64,000 nt of DNA from NCBI RefSeq assembly GCF_001866055.1, contig NZ_MLQS01000018.1, forward strand, positions 2,502-66,501, given 5' to 3'. Numbering within the stretch: position 1 is the first letter of the stretch; the number at the start of each line of letters is the position of its first letter. Under the pieces are notes generated by a model. The model saw only the letters and a list, made by a program, of their open reading frames with translations, did no database searches and was not told the origin of the DNA. The stretch is from Anaerobacillus alkalidiazotrophicus. GTDB lineage: Bacteria; Bacillota; Bacilli; Bacillales_H; Anaerobacillaceae. This document shows positions 36,707 through 44,979 of the stretch, piece after piece. Both the position numbers and the translations under genes were made by a program.

Positions 36707-39112
36707 ATGAATAGAAATAAAAGAAATGTTACTAATAACTTCAAATTGGTGTATCTCCCTTTACTTTTCACACTATTTTCTGTTTTTGCTATTGCATTTT
36801 TTGCACATATTTCAACTCAGCGAGCATTAATCCACCAAATGGAACAAAGTGGTGAAGACTTAGCATTGTTATTATCTAGAAAAATTGAAAGTGAAATAGG
36901 CCATTTTAACTATATAAACGAAGTGTTAGAAAGAAATCTACTGATAGCAGGAAAAGCTGTACTAGCAGAAAAAGATTACTTAAATAATGAGCGGTTACGT
37001 GATATAAGAGATTTTTTTGAAGTTCATGAAATATTTTGGTACAGCAATCAAGGTGAAGTTTTATTTTCTTCTTCAAGCGACTATATTGGATGGAAGGTAA
37101 AACCTGGTGATCCTATTGATCAATTTATGACACAATCAAAAGAAGTTTTTGTTGAAGATATTCGGAAGGCCACAGAAAATGATGAATATTTCAAGTTTGC
37201 TTATTTAAGAGATGATGAGGGTTCTTTTGTTCAAGTTGGATATAGAGCAGAATATCTAAATTTAAAAACCGATAAATATAAAATTCAAACCATTGTTGAA
37301 AGAATTGCTAACAATGACGATAATATTTTATATGCCTTATTTATTGACGAAAACTTAATTGCAATTGCTGATTCGGACCTAGAGGATATTGGTGTAGACT
37401 ATTCTGAAGTTGTTGATTACCAAAACGTGCTAAGTGGCGAAGTTCGTGCATTTGAATGGTACTATCCGCAGTTAGGCAATCATGTATTAGAAGTCGCTGT
37501 ACCTCTTTTTTATGGGGATGAGATCATTGGAATAGCTGCAGTAGGGATATCGATGGATGAAACAGAGAGAAATGTTATTTTACTAACTGTTATGTTCATT
37601 TTACTTGCATTTATTATTTCTGTCGGTTTCTATATTATTCAAAGGAAAAATGTTATTAAACCTGTAATGATGTTAAATAAGGATATTCAATTAATTGAAA
37701 CTAAACAGTTATCTTTTCAGCCTCTCGAGGTTTCTGAAAACAAAAGTTTTGCTGGCCTTTATGATACTATAAATGAGTTGTTAGCTAAACTCCGAGAATC
37801 GTTTAATCAAAATAAACATTTAAATCAAGAGATAGAAGAAATGGCTTACAAAGACTATTTAACCAAGTTGCCGAATCGTTTTAGTTTATCAAAAAAGTTT
37901 AATAAGTTGGTTAAAAATAATGAGTTAGTATCGATTGTGTTACTTGACCTTGATAATTTTAAAGAATTTAATGATACTAAAGGACATCTTTATGGTGATC
38001 AAATTTTGGTAGTAGTATCTGAACGGTTAAAGGAATTGGATAATGATCAAATATTTATTTCTAGATTTGGTGGGGACGAGTTTTTATTGTTATTTTCTTG
38101 TCACGATGAATTAGAGTTAAAACGCAACATCTATGACTTAGAAAAGATTATTTCACAGCCCTTTATTGTTCAAAAAGAAGAAGTCGTTATCGAAGCGAGT
38201 ATTGGTATTAGTCTATATCCAAAAGATGATATCCATTTAAATGGGTTAATTAGTAAAGCTGATATTGCTATGTACCAAGCAAAAATAAGTGGTAAAAACC
38301 AATCCACTTATTTTACGGAGTCATTAAAAAATTCTATTGTCCAAAAAAACAATATACAAGAAATTTTGCGCTATTCGATTAAAAATAAACGGTTTAAGCT
38401 ACTGTATCAACCTCAAGTTGACGTTCAAACTGGCGAGATTATTGGCTTTGAAGCATTAATAAGACTTAAAGACAATTCTATTTCACCAAATGAATTTATT
38501 ACAATTGCTGAAGAAAAAGGTTTGATTGGAAAGATCGGACGATTTGTAATTGAAGAAGCGATCCTACAGTTATCGAAGTGGAAAGGAATGGGATTGGACC
38601 TAAAACCAATTGCTATCAATTTTTCTGCTAAGCAGTTAAGCGATAAAGGTGTCACCAACTATATCGACGTGCTGTTGAAAAGATATAATATTCCTCCACA
38701 GTATTTAGACATAGAAATTACTGAGAGCATTCTATTAGATGATGATTGTGAAGCCATTAATTTTATTAATCGGCTCAAAGGAATGGGAGTAAAAGTGTCT
38801 TTAGATGATTTTGGTACAGGCTACTCATCGCTAAAATACTTATCGAAATTTCCAGTTGATAAAATGAAGCTAGATAAAAGCTTTATCGATCAATACTTAA
38901 ACCAATCTGGTAAAAAAATAATTAAACAATTAATACTCCTTGCAGAAGCCTTTGATCTCGATGTAGTTGTCGAAGGTGTTGAAACAATTGAACAAGTTCG
39001 ATTGCTACAAGATCTTAAATGTAAAATTATTCAAGGATATTACTTTAGTAAGCCACTAAAAGCCGAAGAAATCATTGAAATTTATTCGAAGAAGTTTGAT
39101 GTGGGGGTCTGA
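36707..39112 (+). CDS. Membrane-bound GGDEF-EAL cyclic-di-GMP protein
   Basis: An 801-residue protein. TM1 lies at about residues 14-34, an extracellular Cache-like sensor at about 35-285, TM2 at about 290-311 and a HAMP-like linker after it. The GGDEF domain (about 380-540) has DLDNFKEFNDTKGH and an intact FGGDEF. The EAL domain (about 555-795) has FEALIRL, DDFGTGYSS and VVVEGVET. Both active-site signatures look intact, so it could make and degrade c-di-GMP in response to an external ligand. The stop codon lies in a GGGGGTCTGACCCCC palindrome. Confidence 0.93.
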   Translation: MNRNKRNVTNNFKLVYLPLLFTLFSVFAIAFFAHISTQRALIHQMEQSGEDLALLLSRKIESEIGHFNYINEVLERNLLIAGKAVLAEKDYLNNERLRDIRDFFEVHEIFWYSNQGEVLFSSSSDYIGWKVKPGDPIDQFMTQSKEVFVEDIRKATENDEYFKFAYLRDDEGSFVQVGYRAEYLNLKTDKYKIQTIVERIANNDDNILYALFIDENLIAIADSDLEDIGVDYSEVVDYQNVLSGEVRAFEWYYPQLGNHVLEVAVPLFYGDEIIGIAAVGISMDETERNVILLTVMFILLAFIISVGFYIIQRKNVIKPVMMLNKDIQLIETKQLSFQPLEVSENKSFAGLYDTINELLAKLRESFNQNKHLNQEIEEMAYKDYLTKLPNRFSLSKKFNKLVKNNELVSIVLLDLDNFKEFNDTKGHLYGDQILVVVSERLKELDNDQIFISRFGGDEFLLLFSCHDELELKRNIYDLEKIISQPFIVQKEEVVIEASIGISLYPKDDIHLNGLISKADIAMYQAKISGKNQSTYFTESLKNSIVQKNNIQEILRYSIKNKRFKLLYQPQVDVQTGEIIGFEALIRLKDNSISPNEFITIAEEKGLIGKIGRFVIEEAILQLSKWKGMGLDLKPIAINFSAKQLSDKGVTNYIDVLLKRYNIPPQYLDIEITESILLDDDCEAINFINRLKGMGVKVSLDDFGTGYSSLKYLSKFPVDKMKLDKSFIDQYLNQSGKKIIKQLILLAEAFDLDVVVEGVETIEQVRLLQDLKCKIIQGYYFSKPLKAEEIIEIYSKKFDVGV

Positions 39113-39119
39113 CCCCCGC
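39101..39119. repeat. GGGGGTCTGACCCCC palindrome at the end of the GGDEF-EAL gene
   Basis: A near-perfect short palindrome that supplies the TGA stop. The same motif occurs at 44748-44763. Such GGGGTC-based palindromes are scattered in Bacillus genomes. Confidence 0.6.
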
Positions 39120-39319
39120 TCGTTTAAAGCGCTAAAGTGTTCGGGTGTCGTAGCTTAAATTTCGTTAAAACATATTACTTATCGATTCATTTTATAAGGT
39201 AACTGTATATCCGAGTTTATGAAGTATTATTTATAATTTCAACATATTGACACAATCTAGCTCTATTAAAAAACGTGGTTTTATTTTATGATTATTGTAA
39301 TGAGTATTATTAAAAATTA

Positions 39320-39402
39320 AGTATAACTTCTATCAGTGTTACTCCAATCCACTGGTTCCCAGTTATACTCCTACCACTGGCATAACAAACGTTAACTATG
39401 CC
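39320..39402 (+). promoter_or_regulatory. Structured leader upstream of a Zn-ribbon gene
   Basis: AGTATAACT (39320-39328) pairs with AGTTATACT (39361-39369), CCACTGG is repeated at 39349 and 39374, and GGCATA (39379-39384) pairs with TATGCC (39397-39402). It lies just before the ribosome binding site of the gene at 39443. No known riboswitch recognised. The rest of 39120-39319 is AT-rich without features. Confidence 0.35.
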
Positions 39403-39442
39403 TTAAAAACTTAAAGAAATAACTATTTGGGAGGCGCATTAA

Positions 39443-39682
39443 ATGAGCTGTGGATGTTCGAAATTAGAAGATGGAAAAGCTATCGTAGATCATGTGAAAG
39501 GTAAAGGAAAAGAAAACGCGGTACCTAAAGTTTCACATAAAATTTCTTGTCAATGTGGAGAAATATTTACTTTAGAAAAAGTTGTGATGAATTGTCCAAA
39601 TTGCAATATGACTTACGCAGTTACACCTTGTAGTTCAGATGATATTAGTAAAGTAAAGCCTGCTGGGATTAAATACGTGTAA
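39443..39682 (+). CDS. Small cysteine-rich zinc-ribbon protein
   Basis: A 79-residue protein. CGC lies at the N-terminus, then CQCGEIF and CPNCNMTY form a zinc ribbon, and one more Cys follows in TPCSSDD. ATG follows GGGAGGCGCATTAA. Probable metal or nucleic-acid binding. No family name assigned. Confidence 0.75.
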   Translation: MSCGCSKLEDGKAIVDHVKGKGKENAVPKVSHKISCQCGEIFTLEKVVMNCPNCNMTYAVTPCSSDDISKVKPAGIKYV

Positions 39683-39819
39683 ATGTTCTAGACATGTTCA
39701 TTTTTCCGTAGGGAAATTAATAATATAGTCGTCGTATATTAACAGTATCAAAATGGCAAACCATTCATTTAATGGCTTAGAAATCAAATGTAATATGATT
39801 AAAAAAACTATATTTACCC

Positions 39820-39872
39820 GATTGCGCAATTTTTCTCGTGAACATCACGAAATGAATTGCGCGTTTTTTTTA
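39820..39872 (+). terminator. Strong hairpin terminator in the 39.7-40.3 kb spacer
   Basis: ATTGCGCAATT...AATTGCGCG with an inner CGTG/CACG hairpin, then eight T. It lies about 140 bases past the Zn-ribbon gene. Confidence 0.8.
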
Positions 39873-39961
39873 CGATATACATATCAGTTATCTGGTAAGT
39901 GGATAAGTTATTATTGGGGAAAGGAATTATTAACTTATGATTAACGACAGTAGTATAAAAT

Positions 39962-40063
39962 TAGTTTATTAAGCCAATATCATTAATAATTAAGAAATTT
40001 GAAATTACTGATTTACCTAAACGAATGGCTGAAGCTATGAAAATTGAATTTTCACAATAAGGA
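39962..40063 (+). pseudogene. Possible C-terminal gene remnant
   Basis: An open frame without start codon ends KKFEITDLPKRMAEAMKIEF and two further residues before TAA. It is followed by a hairpin GCGATG/CATCGC (40078-40102). The residue choice looks protein-like, but the parent gene is not recognised. The spacer 39683-40320 otherwise contains only the terminator above. Confidence 0.3.
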
Positions 40064-40331
40064 ACGATTAAAATTTTGCGATGTTCATAATATGAGCATC
40101 GCTTTCGTTATTTTACAAGGAATTCCATTTAGGTCAGTGATAATAACAATAACTTTTAGTATAAGTTCACATCTTTTTAAAAAATATATAGACAAGATTC
40201 ATAGTTTTTATGTGATAATAATTACATTGCTTGGGATGATGTTCTATTAAGTTATAAATCATAGATTTTTTTGACACAAAATAAAATAATGATCCGGATG
40301 GTTGATATTTTGCCATCTAGATTTAGAGCGA

Positions 40332-41546
40332 ATGCATAGGGGAGTGTTTAAGATTAGTCGTATTTTAATGAAAGTTTTTTTATTAGTATGTTTTTTTATC
40401 TCATTTAGTCAAGTAACATTGGCTGAGGAAGAGACGAACAAGATGTATTACTTAGGTAGTGATACTTGTCCTGTCTGCCAGGAGACTGCCAAATTTTTAG
40501 ATAGGTTGGAGAACGAAGGAAACTTACGATATGAGATTATTCGAATTGAAATTAGTAGAGAAAGAGAAGAGGCACTTAGAATTTATGAAGAGTATGATAT
40601 ACCACCTCAAGAAAGGTTAGTTCCTTTATTTGTTTTCGAAGACAAGCATATACTTGGATTTAATCAAATTGTAGAGGCTGAATTGGCTGAGCGCTTGACT
40701 TATGGTAATGAAGGCAAAAGTGGGCGTTTTTTGAATAATGATTTTTTAGAAGGCGTGCCTTTAATTTTTGCAACAATCCTTATAGGCTCTGTGGACGGGT
40801 TTAATCCTTGTTCGCTATGGGCACTGATGTTTCTAATTAGTATGGTAATACGATTTAATTCTAGAAAAAAGATGGCCATTGTTGGTGGAGTTTATATTCT
40901 TACAATTGCAATCATTTATGGTTTATTCATGGTAGGAACTTTTTCTATAGTCGTTCGTATCATTGATTATTTTTGGTTTAGGTTTGCATTGTTTTTCTTA
41001 GCAATGATTGTAGCTATAGTAAATATACGTGAGGGAGTAGGAAAAACATCACCTTTATCCTTTACGATCAAGGACAATCAGAAAAAAAACTTTGTAAAGA
41101 AAATTAGAGAAAGACTTTTCCGTGTCGAATCGATATTTGGAATTGTGATCGCTTCTATTTCAATTGCAGCCTTAGCTTCTTTCATTGAATTACCTTGTAC
41201 TGCTGGATTCCCGATCATATGGAATGGCTTGGTTTCTAGCTATGGTATTGGATTAGGGGAGTACGGTCTGTATTTAATGTTATATTTATCAATGTATATT
41301 TTAATGGAAGTATCCATCGTTGTTTTCATGGTTTGGACAATGAGAAAAGCATTTATGGGACAATTTATCGGTGAAAACCTGAAATTAGTATCTGGATTGT
41401 TAATGGGATTTTTAGCAATTGTTTTATTACTAGGTTACGAGTATATGAACAATATGTGGATAGTATTAGGTGGGTCATTGGCAGTTATAGCAGTTTCATG
41501 TGTTGTTATGTTCGTAAGGAAGTATCAGAGTACGAAAAAGAATTAA
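40332..41546 (+). CDS. Thioredoxin-like/DsbD (CcdA)-like fusion membrane protein
   Basis: About 400 residues. A signal-anchor (MKVFLLVCFFISFSQVTLA) precedes an extracytoplasmic glutaredoxin/thioredoxin-like domain with a CPVC active site. Six to seven membrane helices follow, with GFNPCSLWAL in the first and IELPCTAGFP in the fourth, the paired cysteines of DsbD/CcdA-type thiol carriers. It probably passes reducing equivalents across the membrane to its own outer CPVC domain. ATG codons at 40332 and 40368 are possible. An ATT at 40353 is the best spaced to AGGGGAG. Confidence 0.8.
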   Translation: MHRGVFKISRILMKVFLLVCFFISFSQVTLAEEETNKMYYLGSDTCPVCQETAKFLDRLENEGNLRYEIIRIEISREREEALRIYEEYDIPPQERLVPLFVFEDKHILGFNQIVEAELAERLTYGNEGKSGRFLNNDFLEGVPLIFATILIGSVDGFNPCSLWALMFLISMVIRFNSRKKMAIVGGVYILTIAIIYGLFMVGTFSIVVRIIDYFWFRFALFFLAMIVAIVNIREGVGKTSPLSFTIKDNQKKNFVKKIRERLFRVESIFGIVIASISIAALASFIELPCTAGFPIIWNGLVSSYGIGLGEYGLYLMLYLSMYILMEVSIVVFMVWTMRKAFMGQFIGENLKLVSGLLMGFLAIVLLLGYEYMNNMWIVLGGSLAVIAVSCVVMFVRKYQSTKKN

Positions 41547-41580
41547 TTTATGTAAATTCAATAAACAAGACCTATGTTTT

Positions 41581-41620
41581 AAAAAGGCTTACTCTGTTTC
41601 CAAATAGGGTAAGCTTTTTT
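41581..41620 (+). terminator. Terminator of the DsbD-like gene
   Basis: AAAAAGGCTTACTC...GGGTAAGCTTTTTT hairpin. Confidence 0.85.
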
Positions 41621-41746
41621 GTTCCAAAAATAATCTATTCTACTTACTACAGACTTAATGGAAGTAATCCTAACTTTGGGGAAATTTTACTTGCTAGTTT
41701 GTTATAATAAAGGAAAATACTTGTTTGAAGGGGGATACGGAATAAT

Positions 41747-41827
41747 GGATTTAGGATTAACTGGGAAAAGTAGCGATAATAATAGGTAAGGATATCCGAG
41801 GGCATAATTATTTTTTTGAAAGTTACT
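41747..41827 (+). pseudogene. Truncated, frameshifted start of a short-chain dehydrogenase
   Basis: Behind GAAGGGGGATACGGAATA an ATG encodes MDLGLTGK. A one-base frame change then gives VAIIIGK, together resembling the MDLGLKGKVALVTG start of FabG-like SDR enzymes. The nucleotide-binding Gly motif and everything after it are missing. Remnant only. Confidence 0.45.
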
Positions 41828-41905
41828 AAAGAATAGTGGGGGATTTGTTCCCCACTATTAGTTTCCATTTCCAAGTACTTAAAATGGGTATTTTCTTATC
41901 TAATC

Positions 41906-42190
41906 CAGAATTTATAAATTTCTAACTTGGAAACTGTCTAGCGCAAGCAGCCTACGAGCTCGGTAACTTCAGTCAAGCAACTGACTTTAATTACTGCTTG
42001 AAATTCTTCGTTGATTAGCTTCATGCAGCTTTGCTCCTGCGATTACTCGTCGCACAAAACACTGCTTCGAGGAAGCTTACTACGAAGCAGTACTTGAAGA
42101 CGTAGAAGCACGTAAGAAGCCAAAGAGCGGCTTCTGTCAAAGGCCTTCCAGTGCCTATCGCTCGTGACCAAGGCGCTTGCGCTTTTCTTG
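41906..42190 (+). repeat. Family E intergenic repeat, copy 2
   Basis: Same ends and most of the middle as the 28433 copy. About 50 bases before the right end are replaced by CAGTGCCTATCGCTCGTGACC. A separate hairpin AATAGTGGGG/CCCCACTATT lies at 41831-41863. Confidence 0.8.
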
Positions 42191-42308
42191 TCTATTTGGT
42201 GATGAAATACAGTCATGATGATATTCGTTGTTTTAAGTCAATACCACAGAAACTCCCACTTCAAATTTCAGAGAATTTAAAGGCGTGAGTATTCAAATAC
42301 TTCCAAAA

Positions 42309-42803
42309 TTACGGACGTATTGATACGAGTGTTCCAATAGGAACGATATTTGCTAATTCCTCTACATCTTTATTGTACATACGTATACAACCTCTTGATA
42401 CAGCTTTACCGATTGAACTTGGATCATCAGTTCCGTGAATCCCATAATGTTGTTTTGATAAGCTCATCCACATTGTACCGAATGGTCCACCTGGGTTTGG
42501 TGCTTTATTTATAATAATAAAATCTCCTACTGGTGTCTGATGAAGTATTCTTCCTACAGCAATTGGATACTGTTTTTGAAGAACATCCTCTTTTAGTAAT
42601 CTTAGCCAACGATTATTAATCGACACTTCTATTCGGTATGGGATAGTATGAGGGGATGGAAGACCTGGGATAATAATTGATTGCCCAGGGTAAATAAGGT
42701 TTGGGTTTATTGACGGGTTAGCTCTCATAATTGCCGATAATTGAATACGGTAATCTTTTGAAATCTGATTTAGTGTTTCACCAGGTTTAACGGTATGAAT
42801 CAT
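42309..42803 (-). CDS. LysM-L,D-transpeptidase (YkuD family)
   Basis: A 164-residue cell-wall enzyme. The N-terminal LysM domain covers residues 3-47 ([20 protein letters not shown]). The C-terminal YkuD domain has the catalytic [10 protein letters not shown]...SRGCIRM signature, with Cys in SRGCIRM. It has the size and order of B. subtilis YkuD, a spore-wall-associated transpeptidase. No signal peptide is present, as in YkuD. ATG 42803 follows AAAGAGGTGG. An upstream GTG at 42815 lies inside the ribosome binding site. Confidence 0.92.
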   Translation of the reverse strand: MIHTVKPGETLNQISKDYRIQLSAIMRANPSINPNLIYPGQSIIIPGLPSPHTIPYRIEVSINNRWLRLLKEDVLQKQYPIAVGRILHQTPVGDFIIINKAPNPGGPFGTMWMSLSKQHYGIHGTDDPSSIGKAVSRGCIRMYNKDVEELANIVPIGTLVSIRP

Positions 42804-42978
42804 TTTTAACACCACCTCTTTACGTCAAGTTATTTCACAACAATTACTATAGACTATGTAATCATCTATATAACGGTTATAGGTCAACAACGAATGAGTT
42901 ATAGATGAAGAGCGTTTCTAACAACATTTAGCCTTATGTAGGTCCATTTCAGTAATTATGAAATTCACTCAAATAAAT

Positions 42979-43009
42979 TGGAGCGATTTTTATAAATCGC
43001 TCCAATAAT
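42979..43009 (-). terminator. Terminator of the DUF3231 gene
   Basis: ATTGGAGCGATTT...AAATCGCTCCAAT, a near-perfect hairpin just downstream of the minus-strand gene. Confidence 0.8.
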
Positions 43010-43032
43010 TTAAACGTATTTTTCTTATATGA

Positions 43033-44034
43033 TCATCTCGTTAGCTTTATGCGATCTTCCATTTGTGGTGGCTCTTCCATCCATCCATTTTTGATCATTA
43101 TTTTTCCACCTTCATGTGCAAAAGCAAAAATATCCTTTGCAAGTAAAGTCATTTTTGCTGGTAAGTCATTTCGTAAACTAAAGGCTGTACCTAATGCATT
43201 ACTTCCAAGTCCAAATGTCGTTAACAAACTCGTATTGTACATCATCAATTTATCAGAAAATGGAGTGGTTTGTGATGTAGTCGCTTTACCAGCATGACTA
43301 GCTGGGGGTTCAATAAAGTTTTGCCGGTAAAACTCCCCTAGTTCAATTTCAATTTTTTTCGATAGCTTCATTCCTTTTGTAAGATATTTTTTCACTTCAT
43401 CATTAGTAGCAACTTGAGCGAAGCCAATCATTAACTGCATTCCTACAAGATTTGTTTCTATTGCATGGTGGATAAGAGAAACTTCAATTGTATTTAGTGA
43501 TCTCTTATCACTAAACCAATCAAATCCACTTAAATAATCATTACTATGTACAAAAGTAACTTCTTTTGGCATTGATACATAAGCAGGTCTTACTAACACC
43601 CCTTTTTCTAAAAGGAATTGATTTGCTTGACCGTTTATCATTTGAGCTTCTGCTGTTAATCCTGTAAAAAAATAGTGAATATCCTTACGATAGGAACCAC
43701 CGGTAAAAAGAGCATAAAGGCTCATCTCTATTTTCGTCATCATATGCAAGTACATAATATCATACATGTAATCGAATAATTTAGGTACACCTTTATTTAC
43801 ATCGCTTTCTGTAAAACCAATTGGAATTACTGCACCTTCTTGCTGGAAAATAGCCGTAATCGTTTCTATATTTTTTTGAGATCCCTCATAATGTGATTGT
43901 AACAATTGTTTTTCTTCAGCATTCGCGTGTTCAATTAGATGTTCTAAAATTCTGAGCATCATTGTTTTTTCTTGATATGCCATCCACAGATTTGCCAATT
44001 CTGAAGATGTTATAGGTGCTTGTCCTGAAGCCAT
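43033..44034 (-). CDS. DUF3231-family protein
   Basis: A 333-residue mostly helical soluble protein made of two similar halves (about residues 10-165 and 180-325), each a four-helix ferritin-like bundle. For example, LANLWMAYQEKTMMLRILEH matches the start of one half and IETNLVGMQLMIGFAQVA falls in the other. DUF3231 genes are common and often multicopy in sporeforming Bacillaceae. The function is unknown. ATG follows AGGAGGAATTACCTAA. Confidence 0.85.
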   Translation of the reverse strand: MASGQAPITSSELANLWMAYQEKTMMLRILEHLIEHANAEEKQLLQSHYEGSQKNIETITAIFQQEGAVIPIGFTESDVNKGVPKLFDYMYDIMYLHMMTKIEMSLYALFTGGSYRKDIHYFFTGLTAEAQMINGQANQFLLEKGVLVRPAYVSMPKEVTFVHSNDYLSGFDWFSDKRSLNTIEVSLIHHAIETNLVGMQLMIGFAQVATNDEVKKYLTKGMKLSKKIEIELGEFYRQNFIEPPASHAGKATTSQTTPFSDKLMMYNTSLLTTFGLGSNALGTAFSLRNDLPAKMTLLAKDIFAFAHEGGKIMIKNGWMEEPPQMEDRIKLTR

Positions 44035-44152
44035 TTAGGTAATTCCTCCTATTCTTTTTTCTTAATATAACCAGGGGAAAAAGAATTATACAATTATAAG
44101 AAAGCTAAGGCTTTCGCCATTAAGACCTGGCGTTAAGCCAAGTTTTTCTAAC

Positions 44153-44236
44153 ATAATCAGAATTTATAAATTTCTAACTTAGAAACTGTCTAGCGCAAGC
44201 GCCTATCGTTCGTGACCAAGGCGCTTGCGCTTTTCT
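44153..44236 (+). repeat. Family E intergenic repeat, minimal 84-bp form
   Basis: Only the left end (CAGAATTTATAAATTTCTAA, GAAACTGTCTAGCGCAAGC) joined to the right end (CGTGACCAAGGCGCTTGCGC), with no middle. It shows which parts are the conserved termini. Confidence 0.75.
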
Positions 44237-44467
44237 GTGAAAGTAATATACTTTCATGCTGGTTTGTGCGTGTTAAACGCATGGGTGTTTTCTTGTGATG
44301 TTTTTCATAGATGTGATTTTCATCACATCTTTAATAGTGCTGATTATCTTACAATCTTATACAGTTAGACAAATGCACTCTTGATTTTAGTATAGTTCAA
44401 CCTTATTTTTAATACTAATTTGCAAGTAAGTCGACTTTACTTATCCGATTAAAAAGGGGGAATTTAA

Positions 44468-44674
44468 TTGAGAAAGTTTCTAATTAATATTGATCACAAA
44501 CCTTTTGAAGAATTTGAAACGGTAGAAGAAGCGAATCAATATTACGACTCTTTAGTAGAAAGGCATGAAAATGTATATGATGATTTTTGTATTCTTGACT
44601 CAATGGAACTTGTGGAAATAGCAACATTTAATCAAGACGAAAAGGTGAAGCATCGTCTATCAACTGTATACTAA
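44468..44674 (+). CDS. Hypothetical 68-residue protein
   Basis: Acidic soluble protein starting at TTG after AAAAAGGGGGAATTTAA. It contains EEFETVEEANQYYDSLVERH and a single Cys. No family recognised. A terminator follows at 44707-44735, then a GGGGGTCTGACCCCC palindrome at 44748-44763. Confidence 0.65.
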   Translation: MRKFLINIDHKPFEEFETVEEANQYYDSLVERHENVYDDFCILDSMELVEIATFNQDEKVKHRLSTVY

Positions 44675-44706
44675 TGATTGAATATTACATATAGATAAAC
44701 ATCAGC

Positions 44707-44735
44707 TAGGAGAATTATCCTAGTTTTTTTTGTTA
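44707..44735 (+). terminator. Terminator of the 68-residue protein gene
   Basis: CTAGGAGAATTATCCTAG hairpin with eight T. The following spacer to 44979 holds the GGGGGTC palindrome and the promoter of the next gene. Confidence 0.8.
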
Positions 44736-44979
44736 CCTTCAAATTTCGGGGGTCTGACCCCCGATGAGGTAAAGCTTTAACGCGCTAAAATTAGAGAAAA
44801 ATTTGGTTAGCTGTTTTTATCCTACCTTTGAAGTATTGTAAATTAATTGGTTATTTGAAATAATAGGTAGTAAAATGATTTTAGTTACCTGGATAATAGA
44901 GTAGGTACAAAACTGAGTAATTTTTGAGAAAAGTAGTGGAAACAAAAGGACTAACAAATACATACTTGGAGGAAAAATC

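Noticed and set aside
40044..40250. ORF of 68 codons in the 40 kb spacer
   Set aside because: It starts inside the remnant frame and runs through a hairpin terminator, with no ribosome binding site. Probably not a gene.
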